DNA from: Pseudomonas marginalis
GTDB taxonomy: Bacteria; Pseudomonadota; Gammaproteobacteria; Pseudomonadales; Pseudomonadaceae
DNA: 64,000 nt
Assembly (NCBI RefSeq): GCF_900105325.1
Contig: NZ_FNSU01000003.1
Coordinates: 1,178,001 to 1,242,000 of the forward strand
Reading direction: 5' to 3'
Shown piece after piece: positions 35,168 through 43,755 of this stretch. The translations under genes and the position numbers were made by a program. Position 1 is the first letter of the stretch, and every line of letters starts with the position of its first letter. The notes below the pieces were generated by a model that was not told the DNA's origin, made no database searches, and saw nothing but the letters and a program-made list of their open reading frames with translations.

Positions 35168-36363
35168 ACGCCAATCTCCTCGGTCCGCTCAAAGCCCTCG
35201 GGCAAGCCGAAGGTGCCCATGCCGCCCACCGCTTCGATGGCGTTGCGCACAAAGCGGTCATCCACCAGATCCTTGGCGACAAAGGCCGGGTCCAGATCGG
35301 CGAGGAATTTCTTGTCCCCCTCGATCAGCGTGTCCTTCAAACGTCGCACCAATTCCTCGGTGTAGCTGGGGAATGGATAGGGCTGGAAGTCGATGCGGTG
35401 CTCGTCCCAGTCGGCATGCCGGATCGCGCCATCGGCCAGGTAGGCCGCGCGGTCGGCAGCGGCTGGCGCCAGGACTTTGCTCAACACCGGCTCGGCATGT
35501 GGCGTGTAGCGGTTCGGGCCGTCCTTGGACAGCAGTTTCACCGCCTCTGCGCGGTTATCACGGGTCCACACCTGGGCCTTGACGATCGCATTCACGACTT
35601 TCTGCGACCACTCCGGGCGATTGTTCAGGTCGTGTTCGTGCATGAACACCACGCAGCACGCGTGATTGCGCCACACGTCGCCGGTAAACCGCTGCACACG
35701 CCCGACCTTGAGGTTCTCCGCCAGGGCGTTGAACGGCTCGGCGACGATATAGCCGTCGATGCGCTGGCTGGCCAGGGCCGGCGGCATGTCCGAAGGCGGC
35801 AGCACGATCAGGTTGACCTCATTGGCGCCGATCGCACTGCCGGCGGCACGCGCCACCGGGGTCAGGCCGTTGTCGCGGAACAGTTGCTGCACCACCACGT
35901 TATGGATCGAATACCAGAACGGGATCGCCACCGACTTGCCGCCCAGTTGCTTCACCTCGGTAATGCCTGGTGCCACGGTGAGCCCCGAACCGCCCACATG
36001 GTTCCACGCCACCACCTTGGCCGGCACCTGGCTGCCATAGCGTGCCCACACGGTCATCGGCGACAGCAAGTGAATCACGTTGACTTGCCCGGAGATAAAC
36101 GCCTCGATCACCTGCGCCCAACTGCGCAGCAATACCGGGCGCTCGGCCTTGATGCCTTCGGCTTCGAACAGGCCGTTGTTATGCGCCACCAGCAAGGGCG
36201 TCGCGTCGGTGATCGGCAGGTAGCCGATGCGCACCGGCGCATCCGGCTCGCTGGCGGCGCGGGCCTGCAGGCTGCTCAGCAGCGGCAAGGCGCCGGCGGC
36301 ACTGAGGACTGCGGAAAGTTTGAGAAAGTCACGGCGCGAGTGGGTCAGGTCATCCAGGCACAT
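35164..36363 (-). CDS. ABC transporter substrate-binding protein, SsuA/NrtA-like, Tat-exported
   Basis: Start at 36363 gives about 399 residues. The N-terminus SRRDFLKLSAVLSAAGALPLL is a twin-arginine signal. The binding domain begins PVRIGYLPITDATPLLVAHNNGLF and keeps family features (GGKSVAIPFWYSIHNVVV, YIVAEPFNALAE). The start overlaps the end of the ATPase gene by 14 bases. The ligand could be a sulfonate, a nitrile or a related small anion; sequence alone does not decide. Confidence 0.88.
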   Translation of the reverse strand: MCLDDLTHSRRDFLKLSAVLSAAGALPLLSSLQARAASEPDAPVRIGYLPITDATPLLVAHNNGLFEAEGIKAERPVLLRSWAQVIEAFISGQVNVIHLLSPMTVWARYGSQVPAKVVAWNHVGGSGLTVAPGITEVKQLGGKSVAIPFWYSIHNVVVQQLFRDNGLTPVARAAGSAIGANEVNLIVLPPSDMPPALASQRIDGYIVAEPFNALAENLKVGRVQRFTGDVWRNHACCVVFMHEHDLNNRPEWSQKVVNAIVKAQVWTRDNRAEAVKLLSKDGPNRYTPHAEPVLSKVLAPAAADRAAYLADGAIRHADWDEHRIDFQPYPFPSYTEELVRRLKDTLIEGDKKFLADLDPAFVAKDLVDDRFVRNAIEAVGGMGTFGLPEGFERTEEIGV

Positions 36364-37153
36364 GGCTGGGCTCCAGCAGGTCAAGGGGTTGGGGTTGAGG
36401 GCGGCTCGCCTGCCGTAGGGTTTTAAGAATCTCGATGCGCAGCGCGCCGATGGCTTCCACCTGTTCTTCCCGTGGTTGCGGCAGGTCGATGCGCCATTCG
36501 CCCAGCGTCCGCGCCGGGCGGTTGCCCAGCAGCAGGATGCGGTCGGACAACAGCAGCGCTTCGTCGATGTCATGGGTGATCAACACCGCCGCCGAACCCT
36601 GCTCACGGTTGACCTTGAGCAACAGGTGCTGCATATCGGCACGGGTCACTTCATCCAGCGCACCGAAGGGCTCATCCAGCAACAGCACCTGGGGCTGGCG
36701 TGCCAGGCAACGAGCCAACGCGGTGCGCTGGGCCATGCCGCCGGACAGCTGCGCCGGAAATTGCTGGCGGGCGTGCTCCAGACCAACCGCCGCGATGGCG
36801 TGGTCGACGCGCCGGAGGCGCTCATCAGCGCCGAGGTGCGGCTGGCGGGCGAAATCCAGGCCGAACGCGACGTTCTTTTCCAGGCTCAACCAGGGCAGCA
36901 GGCTGGGGTCCTGGAACGCTACGGCGACACGTGGATGGGGTCCGTTCAACGGCTCGCCCAACACCTGCACCTTGCCATCCTGGGGCGCCTGCAAGCCGGC
37001 AAGCACCCGCAACAGGCTGGACTTGCCGACCCCGCTGGGCCCCAGGATCGACACCACTTCACCGCGCTGCAATTGCAGGTCGAAGCCTTGCAGCACCGGG
37101 CCGCCGGCGTACCCCAGGCCAATGCCCCGGGCACTCAATACCACCGGGCTCAC
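36350..37153 (-). CDS. ABC transporter ATP-binding protein, SsuB/TauB type
   Basis: The 267-residue ATPase has Walker A GPSGVGKSS, Q-loop FQDPSLLPWLS, signature LSGGMAQRTALARCLA, Walker B VLLLDEPFGALDE and the switch His in LITHDIDEA. The QDPSLLPW form is usual in the sulfonate/nitrate/taurine branch. It overlaps both neighbours in the operon. Confidence 0.93.
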   Translation of the reverse strand: MSPVVLSARGIGLGYAGGPVLQGFDLQLQRGEVVSILGPSGVGKSSLLRVLAGLQAPQDGKVQVLGEPLNGPHPRVAVAFQDPSLLPWLSLEKNVAFGLDFARQPHLGADERLRRVDHAIAAVGLEHARQQFPAQLSGGMAQRTALARCLARQPQVLLLDEPFGALDEVTRADMQHLLLKVNREQGSAAVLITHDIDEALLLSDRILLLGNRPARTLGEWRIDLPQPREEQVEAIGALRIEILKTLRQASRPQPQPLDLLEPSHVPG

Positions 37154-38211
37154 AGGTTGGCCTGGCGTTGCAACTCGGTGCGCAATTGCACCAGGCTGGG
37201 CGTAACGATCGGCACAAACGCCGACTCCCGCCAGCGCCGCGCAAACCCACTGCCATGGGCCGTGAGGTAGGCCTTGCCGCCGCTGGCCTGCAGTTCCAGC
37301 TGCACCGCGCTGGCGGCGGTTTCGGCCAGGCCGATGCGCAACTTGAACAGCGCCACCGGCTCAGCGGCGAAGCGCCCGGCGAGCAGGCCATTCTGCAGCT
37401 CGGTCACCAGGTGATCCAAGGTCCCGCGCAACCCTTCGAGTTCTTCGCGCAACACCGTGCGGGCCGCGCCCAGGTGATGGGCGACTTCCGCCAGCGAGCG
37501 CCGGGCCAGGCCGATCGACATACCGCACTGCAAACCCAGGAACGCCGGGCGCACGGCCGGCAGGAACTTGCGTGCATCCTCATGCAGCAACCACTCGCGA
37601 CTCAGCTCGACACCTTCAAGGCCCAGGGCTGCGGTGTTGCTCGATTGCAGGCCGAGCAGCTCCAGGTCGCCGGAACGTTGCAGGCCCGCCACCGAATCCG
37701 GAATCGCCAGGATAAACGGCGCGCCACCACCGGCATGCTCCACCGCCGCTGCCGCGACAAAGCCGTTCTTGCGCAGGTTGGTCACCCAGTGCAGGCGACC
37801 GTTGAGGGTCCAGCCATGGTCGTTCGGCTCGGCGCTGATCTGCAGCGTCTCGATGCCCGACAGGAACTTCATCGCATTCGACAAACCGGTCGCCCCCGCC
37901 AGCCTGCCGCTGAGCAGGTCCGGCAGCAATTGCTCGCGCAGCCGCTCATTCGGGCTCTGCAGCAAATACTCGATAAACGAGCGCTGGCCCCAGCACACAA
38001 ACGCCGCGGCCAACGAATGGCTGGCGACATTGGCGATGGCCTCGACGGCGCCGGCCACATCGCCGCCCAAGCCGCCGAAGGCTTTTGGCACACCGATACG
38101 CAGTATGTTGGCCTCTGCCAGCCGTGGCAGCACTTCCTGGGGATCGCAACTGCCCACATCCAGGGCCTGCGCTTGAACATCGAGCCAACGGCTCAAGATC
38201 GGGTCAAGCAT
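37150..38211 (-). CDS. Acyl-CoA dehydrogenase-like flavoprotein (SfnC/DszC-like branch)
   Basis: The 353-residue protein has the acyl-CoA dehydrogenase fold: IGVPKAFGGLGGDVAGAVEAIANVA, then WTLNGRLHWVTNLR and a helical C-terminal domain. It overlaps the ABC ATPase gene by 4 bases. Flavoproteins of this type next to sulfonate-type ABC operons often act as FMN-dependent oxygenases in sulfur-source use, so a desulfonation or sulfone role is possible; this is inference. Confidence 0.75.
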   Translation of the reverse strand: MLDPILSRWLDVQAQALDVGSCDPQEVLPRLAEANILRIGVPKAFGGLGGDVAGAVEAIANVASHSLAAAFVCWGQRSFIEYLLQSPNERLREQLLPDLLSGRLAGATGLSNAMKFLSGIETLQISAEPNDHGWTLNGRLHWVTNLRKNGFVAAAAVEHAGGGAPFILAIPDSVAGLQRSGDLELLGLQSSNTAALGLEGVELSREWLLHEDARKFLPAVRPAFLGLQCGMSIGLARRSLAEVAHHLGAARTVLREELEGLRGTLDHLVTELQNGLLAGRFAAEPVALFKLRIGLAETAASAVQLELQASGGKAYLTAHGSGFARRWRESAFVPIVTPSLVQLRTELQRQANL

Positions 38212-38251
38212 TCATGTTTCTCCTTGTCAAAGCAGCAGGGCCACCTGCCCT

Positions 38252-38812
38252 TCAGCTGGCCGGTTTTTCCCAACGGTATTGCGCCAGCTCCGGGTTCAGC
38301 GGGGTACGGGCAAACACGTTAGCGAAGTTGCACAGGGTTGCCAGGCTCACCCCCAAAATAACTTCCAGGGCCTGGCCTTCGGTGTAACCGGCGGCGCGGA
38401 ACGCCTCGAAACCGGCATCGCTGACATCGCCACGGGTGGCAATGACTTCCCGGGTAAAGGCAGCGAGTGTCTCATAACGGGCATTGGGCAATTCGCCGCG
38501 CTGGCGCAGGGCGTCGATCACCTCTTCCGGCAGCTTGGCCTTGTTGCGCGCCACGGCGGTGTGGCCGGCGACGCAGAAATCGCAGCCGTGGGTGGTGGCG
38601 GCAATCAACTGCACCACTTCGCGATCGGCCAGGCTCAGCTCGGCCTTGGCGTTCAGGCCCGAGACGGTGATGTAGGTTTCCAGCGCCGCCGGGGCATTGG
38701 CCAACACGGCCAGCAGATTGGGGATGAAACCCGAGGCTTTCAGCGCATTTTCCAGCAGCGGCTTGGCGGCGGGTGGCGCGGTTTGCGGGGTGAGCAGCGG
38801 TACACGGGACAT
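38252..38812 (-). CDS. Carboxymuconolactone-decarboxylase/AhpD-like peroxidase-related protein
   Basis: The 186-residue protein has the AhpD-type redox motif GCDFCVAGH (CxxC with following His) after SLADREVVQLIAATT. It lies 40 bases upstream of the flavoprotein gene on the same strand and probably leads the operon. It may protect against peroxides made by the flavoenzyme. Divergent from an AraC regulator. Confidence 0.88.
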   Translation of the reverse strand: MSRVPLLTPQTAPPAAKPLLENALKASGFIPNLLAVLANAPAALETYITVSGLNAKAELSLADREVVQLIAATTHGCDFCVAGHTAVARNKAKLPEEVIDALRQRGELPNARYETLAAFTREVIATRGDVSDAGFEAFRAAGYTEGQALEVILGVSLATLCNFANVFARTPLNPELAQYRWEKPAS

Positions 38813-38913
38813 GGAGCGGTCTCCTGAGGGGTCGTGTATCCAGTCTGTTGGTTATAAGAAATCCTCTCAATAGGCTAAAGTAGCGATTACTTGCTCTTGA
38901 GTCTTTCCATTAG

Positions 38914-39819
38914 ATGAATTCTTCCAGTGCCCTTGTCGATTGGTTATTAGACAGCCTCGAACTCAACACCAGCCTGTTCCATGTCGGGCGCTATTGCGGC
39001 GATTGGCATGCCAGCACCCACGGCCTGGCGCGAGCGAGTTTCCACCTGATCGTGCAGGGCGAGTGCTGGCTGCATATCGCCGGCGAACCCACGCCCGTCG
39101 AGTTGAACAACGGCGACGCGGTGTTCCTGCTCCGTGACCTTGAGTATCGGTTGTCCGGAGAAGCCACGGCGGCCGGCGCGCGGGAATGTCCGCGACGCCC
39201 GATGCTGCCCCTGGACAGCAGCGCCAGTGACGGCGTGGGGCTGGTGTGCGGGTTCTTTCACTTCCAGTCGGGCTTGTCGGCGATGATCGTCGATACCCTG
39301 CCCGCGTGGATCGTCCTGCGGGCCGGCGACCCCTCGCTGACGGCCGCCCGCAACCTGTTCGAGCTGATCCTGCAGGAGTGCCAGCGCGACCCGGCGCCTT
39401 CCGCGGCCTTGCTCGAGCGCCTGTGCCACCTGTTGTTCCTGTATGTACTGCGCCAGCAAGTGCTCGATAACAACCAACTCGGTGGCCTGGCCGCGCTGGG
39501 TCGCCAGCCGGCATTCGCGAACCTGCTGGAACACCTGATTGCTCGCCCGGCAGACGCCTGGACCCTGGAAAGCATGGCGGGCTGCACCGGCTTGTCGCGC
39601 TCGGCGTTTTTCAAGCGCTTCACTGAATTGTGCGGGCAGTCGCCCGGCCAGGTGCTGCTGATGATGCGCATGCGCCACGCCTGCCAATTGTTCAAGCAGG
39701 ACCAGACGGTCGCGGATGTCGCAGTGGCGGTGGGTTATCAGTCTGTGGCGGCGTTTACCCGAGCCTTCCACAAAGTGACCGGGCAGCAACCCGGCGCTTA
39801 TCGCAAGGCCCAGGCCTAG
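38914..39819 (+). CDS. AraC-family regulator with cupin sensor domain
   Basis: The 301-residue protein has an N-terminal cupin-type domain (RASFHLIVQGECWLHIAG, VELNNGDAVFLLRDLEYRL) and a C-terminal AraC HTH (ESMAGCTGLSRSAFFKRFTELCGQSP, VAVGYQSVAAFTRAFHKVTGQQPG). It is divergent from the AhpD-like gene and its operon and is the likely local regulator. Confidence 0.88.
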   Translation: MNSSSALVDWLLDSLELNTSLFHVGRYCGDWHASTHGLARASFHLIVQGECWLHIAGEPTPVELNNGDAVFLLRDLEYRLSGEATAAGARECPRRPMLPLDSSASDGVGLVCGFFHFQSGLSAMIVDTLPAWIVLRAGDPSLTAARNLFELILQECQRDPAPSAALLERLCHLLFLYVLRQQVLDNNQLGGLAALGRQPAFANLLEHLIARPADAWTLESMAGCTGLSRSAFFKRFTELCGQSPGQVLLMMRMRHACQLFKQDQTVADVAVAVGYQSVAAFTRAFHKVTGQQPGAYRKAQA

Positions 39820-40727
39820 CGTTGCAAACCGGTGCCCGGCCGACCACACAGCTCAACCAGCCAATCCACAAACACCCTCACCCGCTGTGACAACTGGCGA
39901 TGGGGCGGATACAGCGCCGTCAGCGCCATTTTCGGCACCGGCAACTGCGCCAGCACGGGCACCAGGCGGCCCTCGGCCAGTTGCCGCATCGCATGATAGT
40001 GCGGCGCCTGAATCAGGCCATAGCCGGCTTCGCACGCAGCGAAATAACCATCGGAGCTGTTGACCGCCACGCGCTTGGGCAACTGGATCGAGTGCACGGC
40101 GTTGTCGACCAGGAACTCCAGGCCGAACCGCTTGCCACTGGCCGTGGAGACATACTCGACCATCTGGTGATTGGCCAGGTCGTCGAGGCCCGCCGGTATG
40201 CCCATGCGCTCCAGGTACACAGGACTCGCCAGGGTCAACTGGTCCATCATTGCCAAAGGCCTGGCCACCAGCGACTCATCCAGGGCCGGACCGCCGCGCA
40301 GCACGCAATCCACACCTTCGCGGATCAGGTCCACCGGGCGGTCGTTCAGGCCGATGTCCAATTCGATCTGCGGATAGCGCGCGGTGAACGCCGGCAACGC
40401 GGGAATCACAATCAAGCGCCCGATCCCCGAGGGCATATCCACGCTCAAGGTGCCGCGTGGGTTCTGGCGGCGGGTGGAGAACACCGCCTCGGTTTCCTCC
40501 AGATCGGTGAGCAGCTGTACGCAACGCTGGTAATACGCAGCGCCGTCCAGGGTCGGGCTGACCTGGCGCGTGGTGCGCTGCAGCAACTGCACGCCCAGGT
40601 GCGCTTCCAGTTGCTTGATCAGGATGGTCACCGACGCGCGCGGCAGTTGCAGGCTGTCGGCGGCCTTGGCAAATCCACCCAACTCGACAATCCGGGTAAA
40701 CACACGCATGGCGTTAAAACGATCCAA
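39816..40727 (-). CDS. LysR-family transcriptional regulator
   Basis: The 303-residue protein has the winged helix MDRFNAMRVFTRIVELGGFAKAADSL...ASVTILIKQLEAHLG and a two-lobed effector domain (LVNMP/VDMPSGIGRLIVIPALPAF). It is divergent from the aldo/keto reductase and converges with the AraC gene with a 4-base overlap. The reductase gene is its probable target. Confidence 0.9.
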   Translation of the reverse strand: MDRFNAMRVFTRIVELGGFAKAADSLQLPRASVTILIKQLEAHLGVQLLQRTTRQVSPTLDGAAYYQRCVQLLTDLEETEAVFSTRRQNPRGTLSVDMPSGIGRLIVIPALPAFTARYPQIELDIGLNDRPVDLIREGVDCVLRGGPALDESLVARPLAMMDQLTLASPVYLERMGIPAGLDDLANHQMVEYVSTASGKRFGLEFLVDNAVHSIQLPKRVAVNSSDGYFAACEAGYGLIQAPHYHAMRQLAEGRLVPVLAQLPVPKMALTALYPPHRQLSQRVRVFVDWLVELCGRPGTGLQR

Positions 40728-40843
40728 GGGCCGACTCCAGGAGGATTATTTAGAAATTACCAATAGTGATAGTGCTTTTAGCCGGTTTATCCAGGTTTTG
40801 TCGAGGGTAACAATGGCGTCCTACCTCATCAGGAGCTGCACCC

Positions 40844-41839
40844 ATGCACACTCGTCAACTCGGTAAGAACGGTCCCCACGTCAGTGCCATCGGCCTCGGC
40901 TGCATGGGCATGAGTGACTTCTATACCCCCGGCACCGACACCACGGAGGCCACTGCCACCCTGCATCGCGCCTTGGAGTTGGGCGTCAATTTTCTGGATA
41001 CCGCCGATATGTACGGCCCCCACACCAATGAGCAACTGATCGGCAAAGCCATTGCCGGCAAACGTGACCAAGTGTTCCTGGCGAGCAAGTTCGGCATTGT
41101 GCGTGACCCGGCCAATTCGGCGGTGCGTGGAGTGAACGGTCGCCCCGAGTACATTCGCGATGCCATCAACGGTACCTTGCAGCGCCTGGGCGTGGACACC
41201 CTGGACCTGTACTACCAGCACCGAATCGACCCGCAGGTGGCCATCGAAGAAACCGTCGGTGCCATGGCCGAGCTGGTGCAGCAAGGCAAGGTGCGTTACC
41301 TGGGGCTGAGCGAAGCATCCGCCGCCACGCTGGAGCGCGCCCATAAGGTGCACCCGATCAGCGCCCTGCAAAGCGAATATTCCCTGTGGAGCCGCGACCA
41401 GGAAAGCAACGGCTGCCTCGCGGCCTGCCAACGCCTGGGGATTGCGTTTGTGCCTTACAGCCCGCTGGGCCGAGGCTTCCTGACGGGCGCACTGAAAAGC
41501 CCGGAGGATTTCGATGCCGATGACTACCGCCGCGCCAACCCACGCTTCCAGGGCGAGAACTTCGCGAAGAACCTGCAACTGGTCAAGCAGGTTCAAACCC
41601 TCGCGGCAGACAAAGGCGTCACTGCCGGGCAACTGGCGCTGGCGTGGGTGTTGGCACAAGGCGACTTCATTATTCCGATTCCTGGCACCAAGCAGCGCAA
41701 GTACCTGCAGGAGAACGTGGCGGCCGTGTCGATCCGACTCGGCGCGGCTGAACTGGCGGCACTGGAGAGGATCTTTCCGGCCGATGCAAGTGCCGGCCTG
41801 CGCTATCCCGCAGAGGTGATGGCCATGCTGGATATCTGA
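40844..41839 (+). CDS. Aldo/keto reductase
   Basis: The 331-residue TIM-barrel oxidoreductase carries the catalytic residues in FLDTADMYGPHTNEQLIGKA (Asp, Tyr), ASKFG (Lys) and YYQHRID (His), and the NADP-binding IPIPGTKQRKYL near the end. It resembles the AKR13-like group of stress-related reductases. AGGAG precedes the start. Expression is likely set by the divergent LysR regulator. Confidence 0.92.
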   Translation: MHTRQLGKNGPHVSAIGLGCMGMSDFYTPGTDTTEATATLHRALELGVNFLDTADMYGPHTNEQLIGKAIAGKRDQVFLASKFGIVRDPANSAVRGVNGRPEYIRDAINGTLQRLGVDTLDLYYQHRIDPQVAIEETVGAMAELVQQGKVRYLGLSEASAATLERAHKVHPISALQSEYSLWSRDQESNGCLAACQRLGIAFVPYSPLGRGFLTGALKSPEDFDADDYRRANPRFQGENFAKNLQLVKQVQTLAADKGVTAGQLALAWVLAQGDFIIPIPGTKQRKYLQENVAAVSIRLGAAELAALERIFPADASAGLRYPAEVMAMLDI

Positions 41840-41916
41840 CGGCCAAGCTCAAGGGGCACCCGGTTTGCGGTGCTCCGACGCCAACACGTTTAGCACTAAA
41901 GCCCCTCCGGGGGCGG

Positions 41917-41944
41917 GGAACCTTCTCAGTCGGAGTTCCACGTA
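41917..41944 (+). promoter_or_regulatory. hrp box (HrpL/RspL-type promoter)
   Basis: GGAACC, 15 bases, then CCACGTA match exactly the HrpL consensus GGAACC-N15/16-CCACNNA. It ends 53 bases before the effector-type gene at 41998. The ECF sigma HrpL (RspL in fluorescens strains) drives type III secretion and effector genes. Confidence 0.85.
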
Positions 41945-41950
41945 ATAGCA

Positions 41951-41971
41951 ACCCTGATACGTAATCAGGGT
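41951..41971 (+). other. Hairpin in the leader of the M91 gene
   Basis: ACCCTGAT and ATCAGGGT pair around ACGTA, 26 bases before the start codon and downstream of the hrp box, so it would lie in the 5' untranslated leader. There is no T-run, so it is not a terminator. Confidence 0.5.
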
Positions 41972-41997
41972 GCCCTTACACGCACACCCAAGAGGAC

Positions 41998-43566
41998 ATG
42001 CCGATGCTATCTGCACTTGCCCATTCCCTGACATCCGGACTCTACGCCCAACTCCCCCAGCCTTTCGCTGAAACAAACGCTTCGCACTTCACCCCTCCCA
42101 CCGACCTGACGCCAGGCATCGTGAACCGCCGCACCCACACGCTGCTTGTCGACGGTGACACCAAAATCAGCAGGGTCGTTGACTGGAACCCAGATGACCT
42201 CAAGGGACCGAAGATCCTGACCAGTTATCTCCACGTGGAAACCGGTAATGCCGCCGACCGTATCCACGTGCGCAGTTGGTCGGTGGACAAGCTGCAGATC
42301 TTCATCAACGATAAACCGCATTTAGTCGATATCAATACAAAGGAAAGAAGCGAGCACGAGCTTTTCATCGACAGCCACGGCGGTGACGACACGGTCATCA
42401 TCGACGATGACGTCAAGCTTCGCGTGAGCGTGAAAGGCGGCGACGGCAACGATTATCTCCAGGCGGGCGGAGGTCGCAGCAGGCTTTTCGGAGGGGCTGG
42501 CAACGATATCCTGCAGGTGGGCAGCGGCCTGGGTTATGCCGAGGGCAACGACGGCGATGACACAATCATGGGAGGTCCCGGCAATGGCGTAATGTACGGT
42601 AATAAAGGCAAGGACCTGCTCATTGCAGGCTTTGGCCCCTCCACCAGGCAGACCTATCTGGACGGTGGCGACGACAACGATGTACTTCTTGCAGGCAGCG
42701 GACATACCGTTGCACATGGGGGCAATGGCGATGACGTCCTTGCAGGGTACGAGCGCACGACCTTCTACACCGGCAAAGGAAACGACACTATCTGGAACAA
42801 CCAGCCCAAGGACCTTATCTACGCCAAGGCCAGGGATGGTTTCGACCGCACCAGGGGTTCGACTTTCACCGAAGTGAAGCCAAGCAATGCCGGCAACCTG
42901 GGATTCAGTGTAGAAACTCCCCCTGAGACCCCGGAGGAGGACGCACAGGCTTTCAAGCAGCGCGTCGCCGACGATTTTGAATTTCTGCGCAGTTCACCCA
43001 TAGGGCAACAAGCACTCAAACAAATGGATGAGCTCGCGGTGGCAAATGGCGGCAAGGTTACCATCAAGCCGATCGGTAACGGCGGTACCCAATACGTTCC
43101 TGGCAGTAGTGAACTGGATGAATTGACGCCCGAGGAGCGCGAAAGCGCAGAAGCCGGAACCTACGGGCATATCACGGATGGCGTTCCCGGTTTCCGCGTC
43201 ACTCGCGGCATCATTCACTATGACTCGCCATCTATTATCGAAAACGCCGAGCGTACCCACACAATTGTGCCCGTAACCGGTCTCGCCCATGAGATAAACC
43301 ACGCCTACACCTACGCAACCGGTACAACCGAACATGGGTACACCCGCGAAGCGCCGGGGGACGACGGCCTTGTCGAGAATGGTGAACGTCAAGTCATCGG
43401 TTTACCCTACGTTGAAGAACCTTCCGAGGACGGCACCCCTCCCTCGACATCAGCGCGTGTAACCAATCCGAAACACTTCACCGAGAACGCCCTGAATGCA
43501 GAAATGGGCAAACCCTTGAGGCAGTCCTACTTATGGACACCCAGCCCTCAAGGTCGCGGCGAGTGA
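41998..43566 (+). CDS. RTX-repeat protein with C-terminal M91 (NleD/HopH1-type) zinc metallopeptidase, probable type III effector
   Basis: The product has 522 residues from 41998; AAGAGGA spacing fits the second ATG at 42004 better. The Ser-rich N-terminus (LSALAHSLTSGLYAQ) has no classical signal and fits type III secretion. Residues about 120-270 are glycine/aspartate nonapeptide repeats (GGDGNDYLQAG, GGAGNDILQVG) that form Ca-binding beta-rolls. Residues about 330-522 are the M91 domain with GLAHEINHAY (HExxH zinc site), ERQVIGLPY and NPKHFTENALNAEMGKPLRQSY. NleD, the type member, cleaves host MAP kinases. A perfect hrp box stands upstream. The repeat-protease fusion is much longer than the roughly 220-residue NleD/HopH1. 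Confidence 0.88.
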   Translation: MPMLSALAHSLTSGLYAQLPQPFAETNASHFTPPTDLTPGIVNRRTHTLLVDGDTKISRVVDWNPDDLKGPKILTSYLHVETGNAADRIHVRSWSVDKLQIFINDKPHLVDINTKERSEHELFIDSHGGDDTVIIDDDVKLRVSVKGGDGNDYLQAGGGRSRLFGGAGNDILQVGSGLGYAEGNDGDDTIMGGPGNGVMYGNKGKDLLIAGFGPSTRQTYLDGGDDNDVLLAGSGHTVAHGGNGDDVLAGYERTTFYTGKGNDTIWNNQPKDLIYAKARDGFDRTRGSTFTEVKPSNAGNLGFSVETPPETPEEDAQAFKQRVADDFEFLRSSPIGQQALKQMDELAVANGGKVTIKPIGNGGTQYVPGSSELDELTPEERESAEAGTYGHITDGVPGFRVTRGIIHYDSPSIIENAERTHTIVPVTGLAHEINHAYTYATGTTEHGYTREAPGDDGLVENGERQVIGLPYVEEPSEDGTPPSTSARVTNPKHFTENALNAEMGKPLRQSYLWTPSPQGRGE

Positions 43567-43755
43567 TACAGCGCCGGTAAGCCAGGCATTGATTCGATAA
43601 GCGGTAATCCCCATGGCGAGGCAACTGCTGGCCTCGCCATGTCAAAAACCTGATTTGGCACCTCCGTACCTAAAGCTCTTCCTCGCCAAGCCGATAGCCC
43701 TACGAAGCTCCAAAATAGCCGCGTCGATAATAAACGCTTCGTAAGGACGACCCCC

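Noticed and set aside
41902..41920. Terminator after the aldo/keto reductase
   Set aside because: GCCCC/GGGGC can pair, but no T-run follows and the bases overlap the hrp box.
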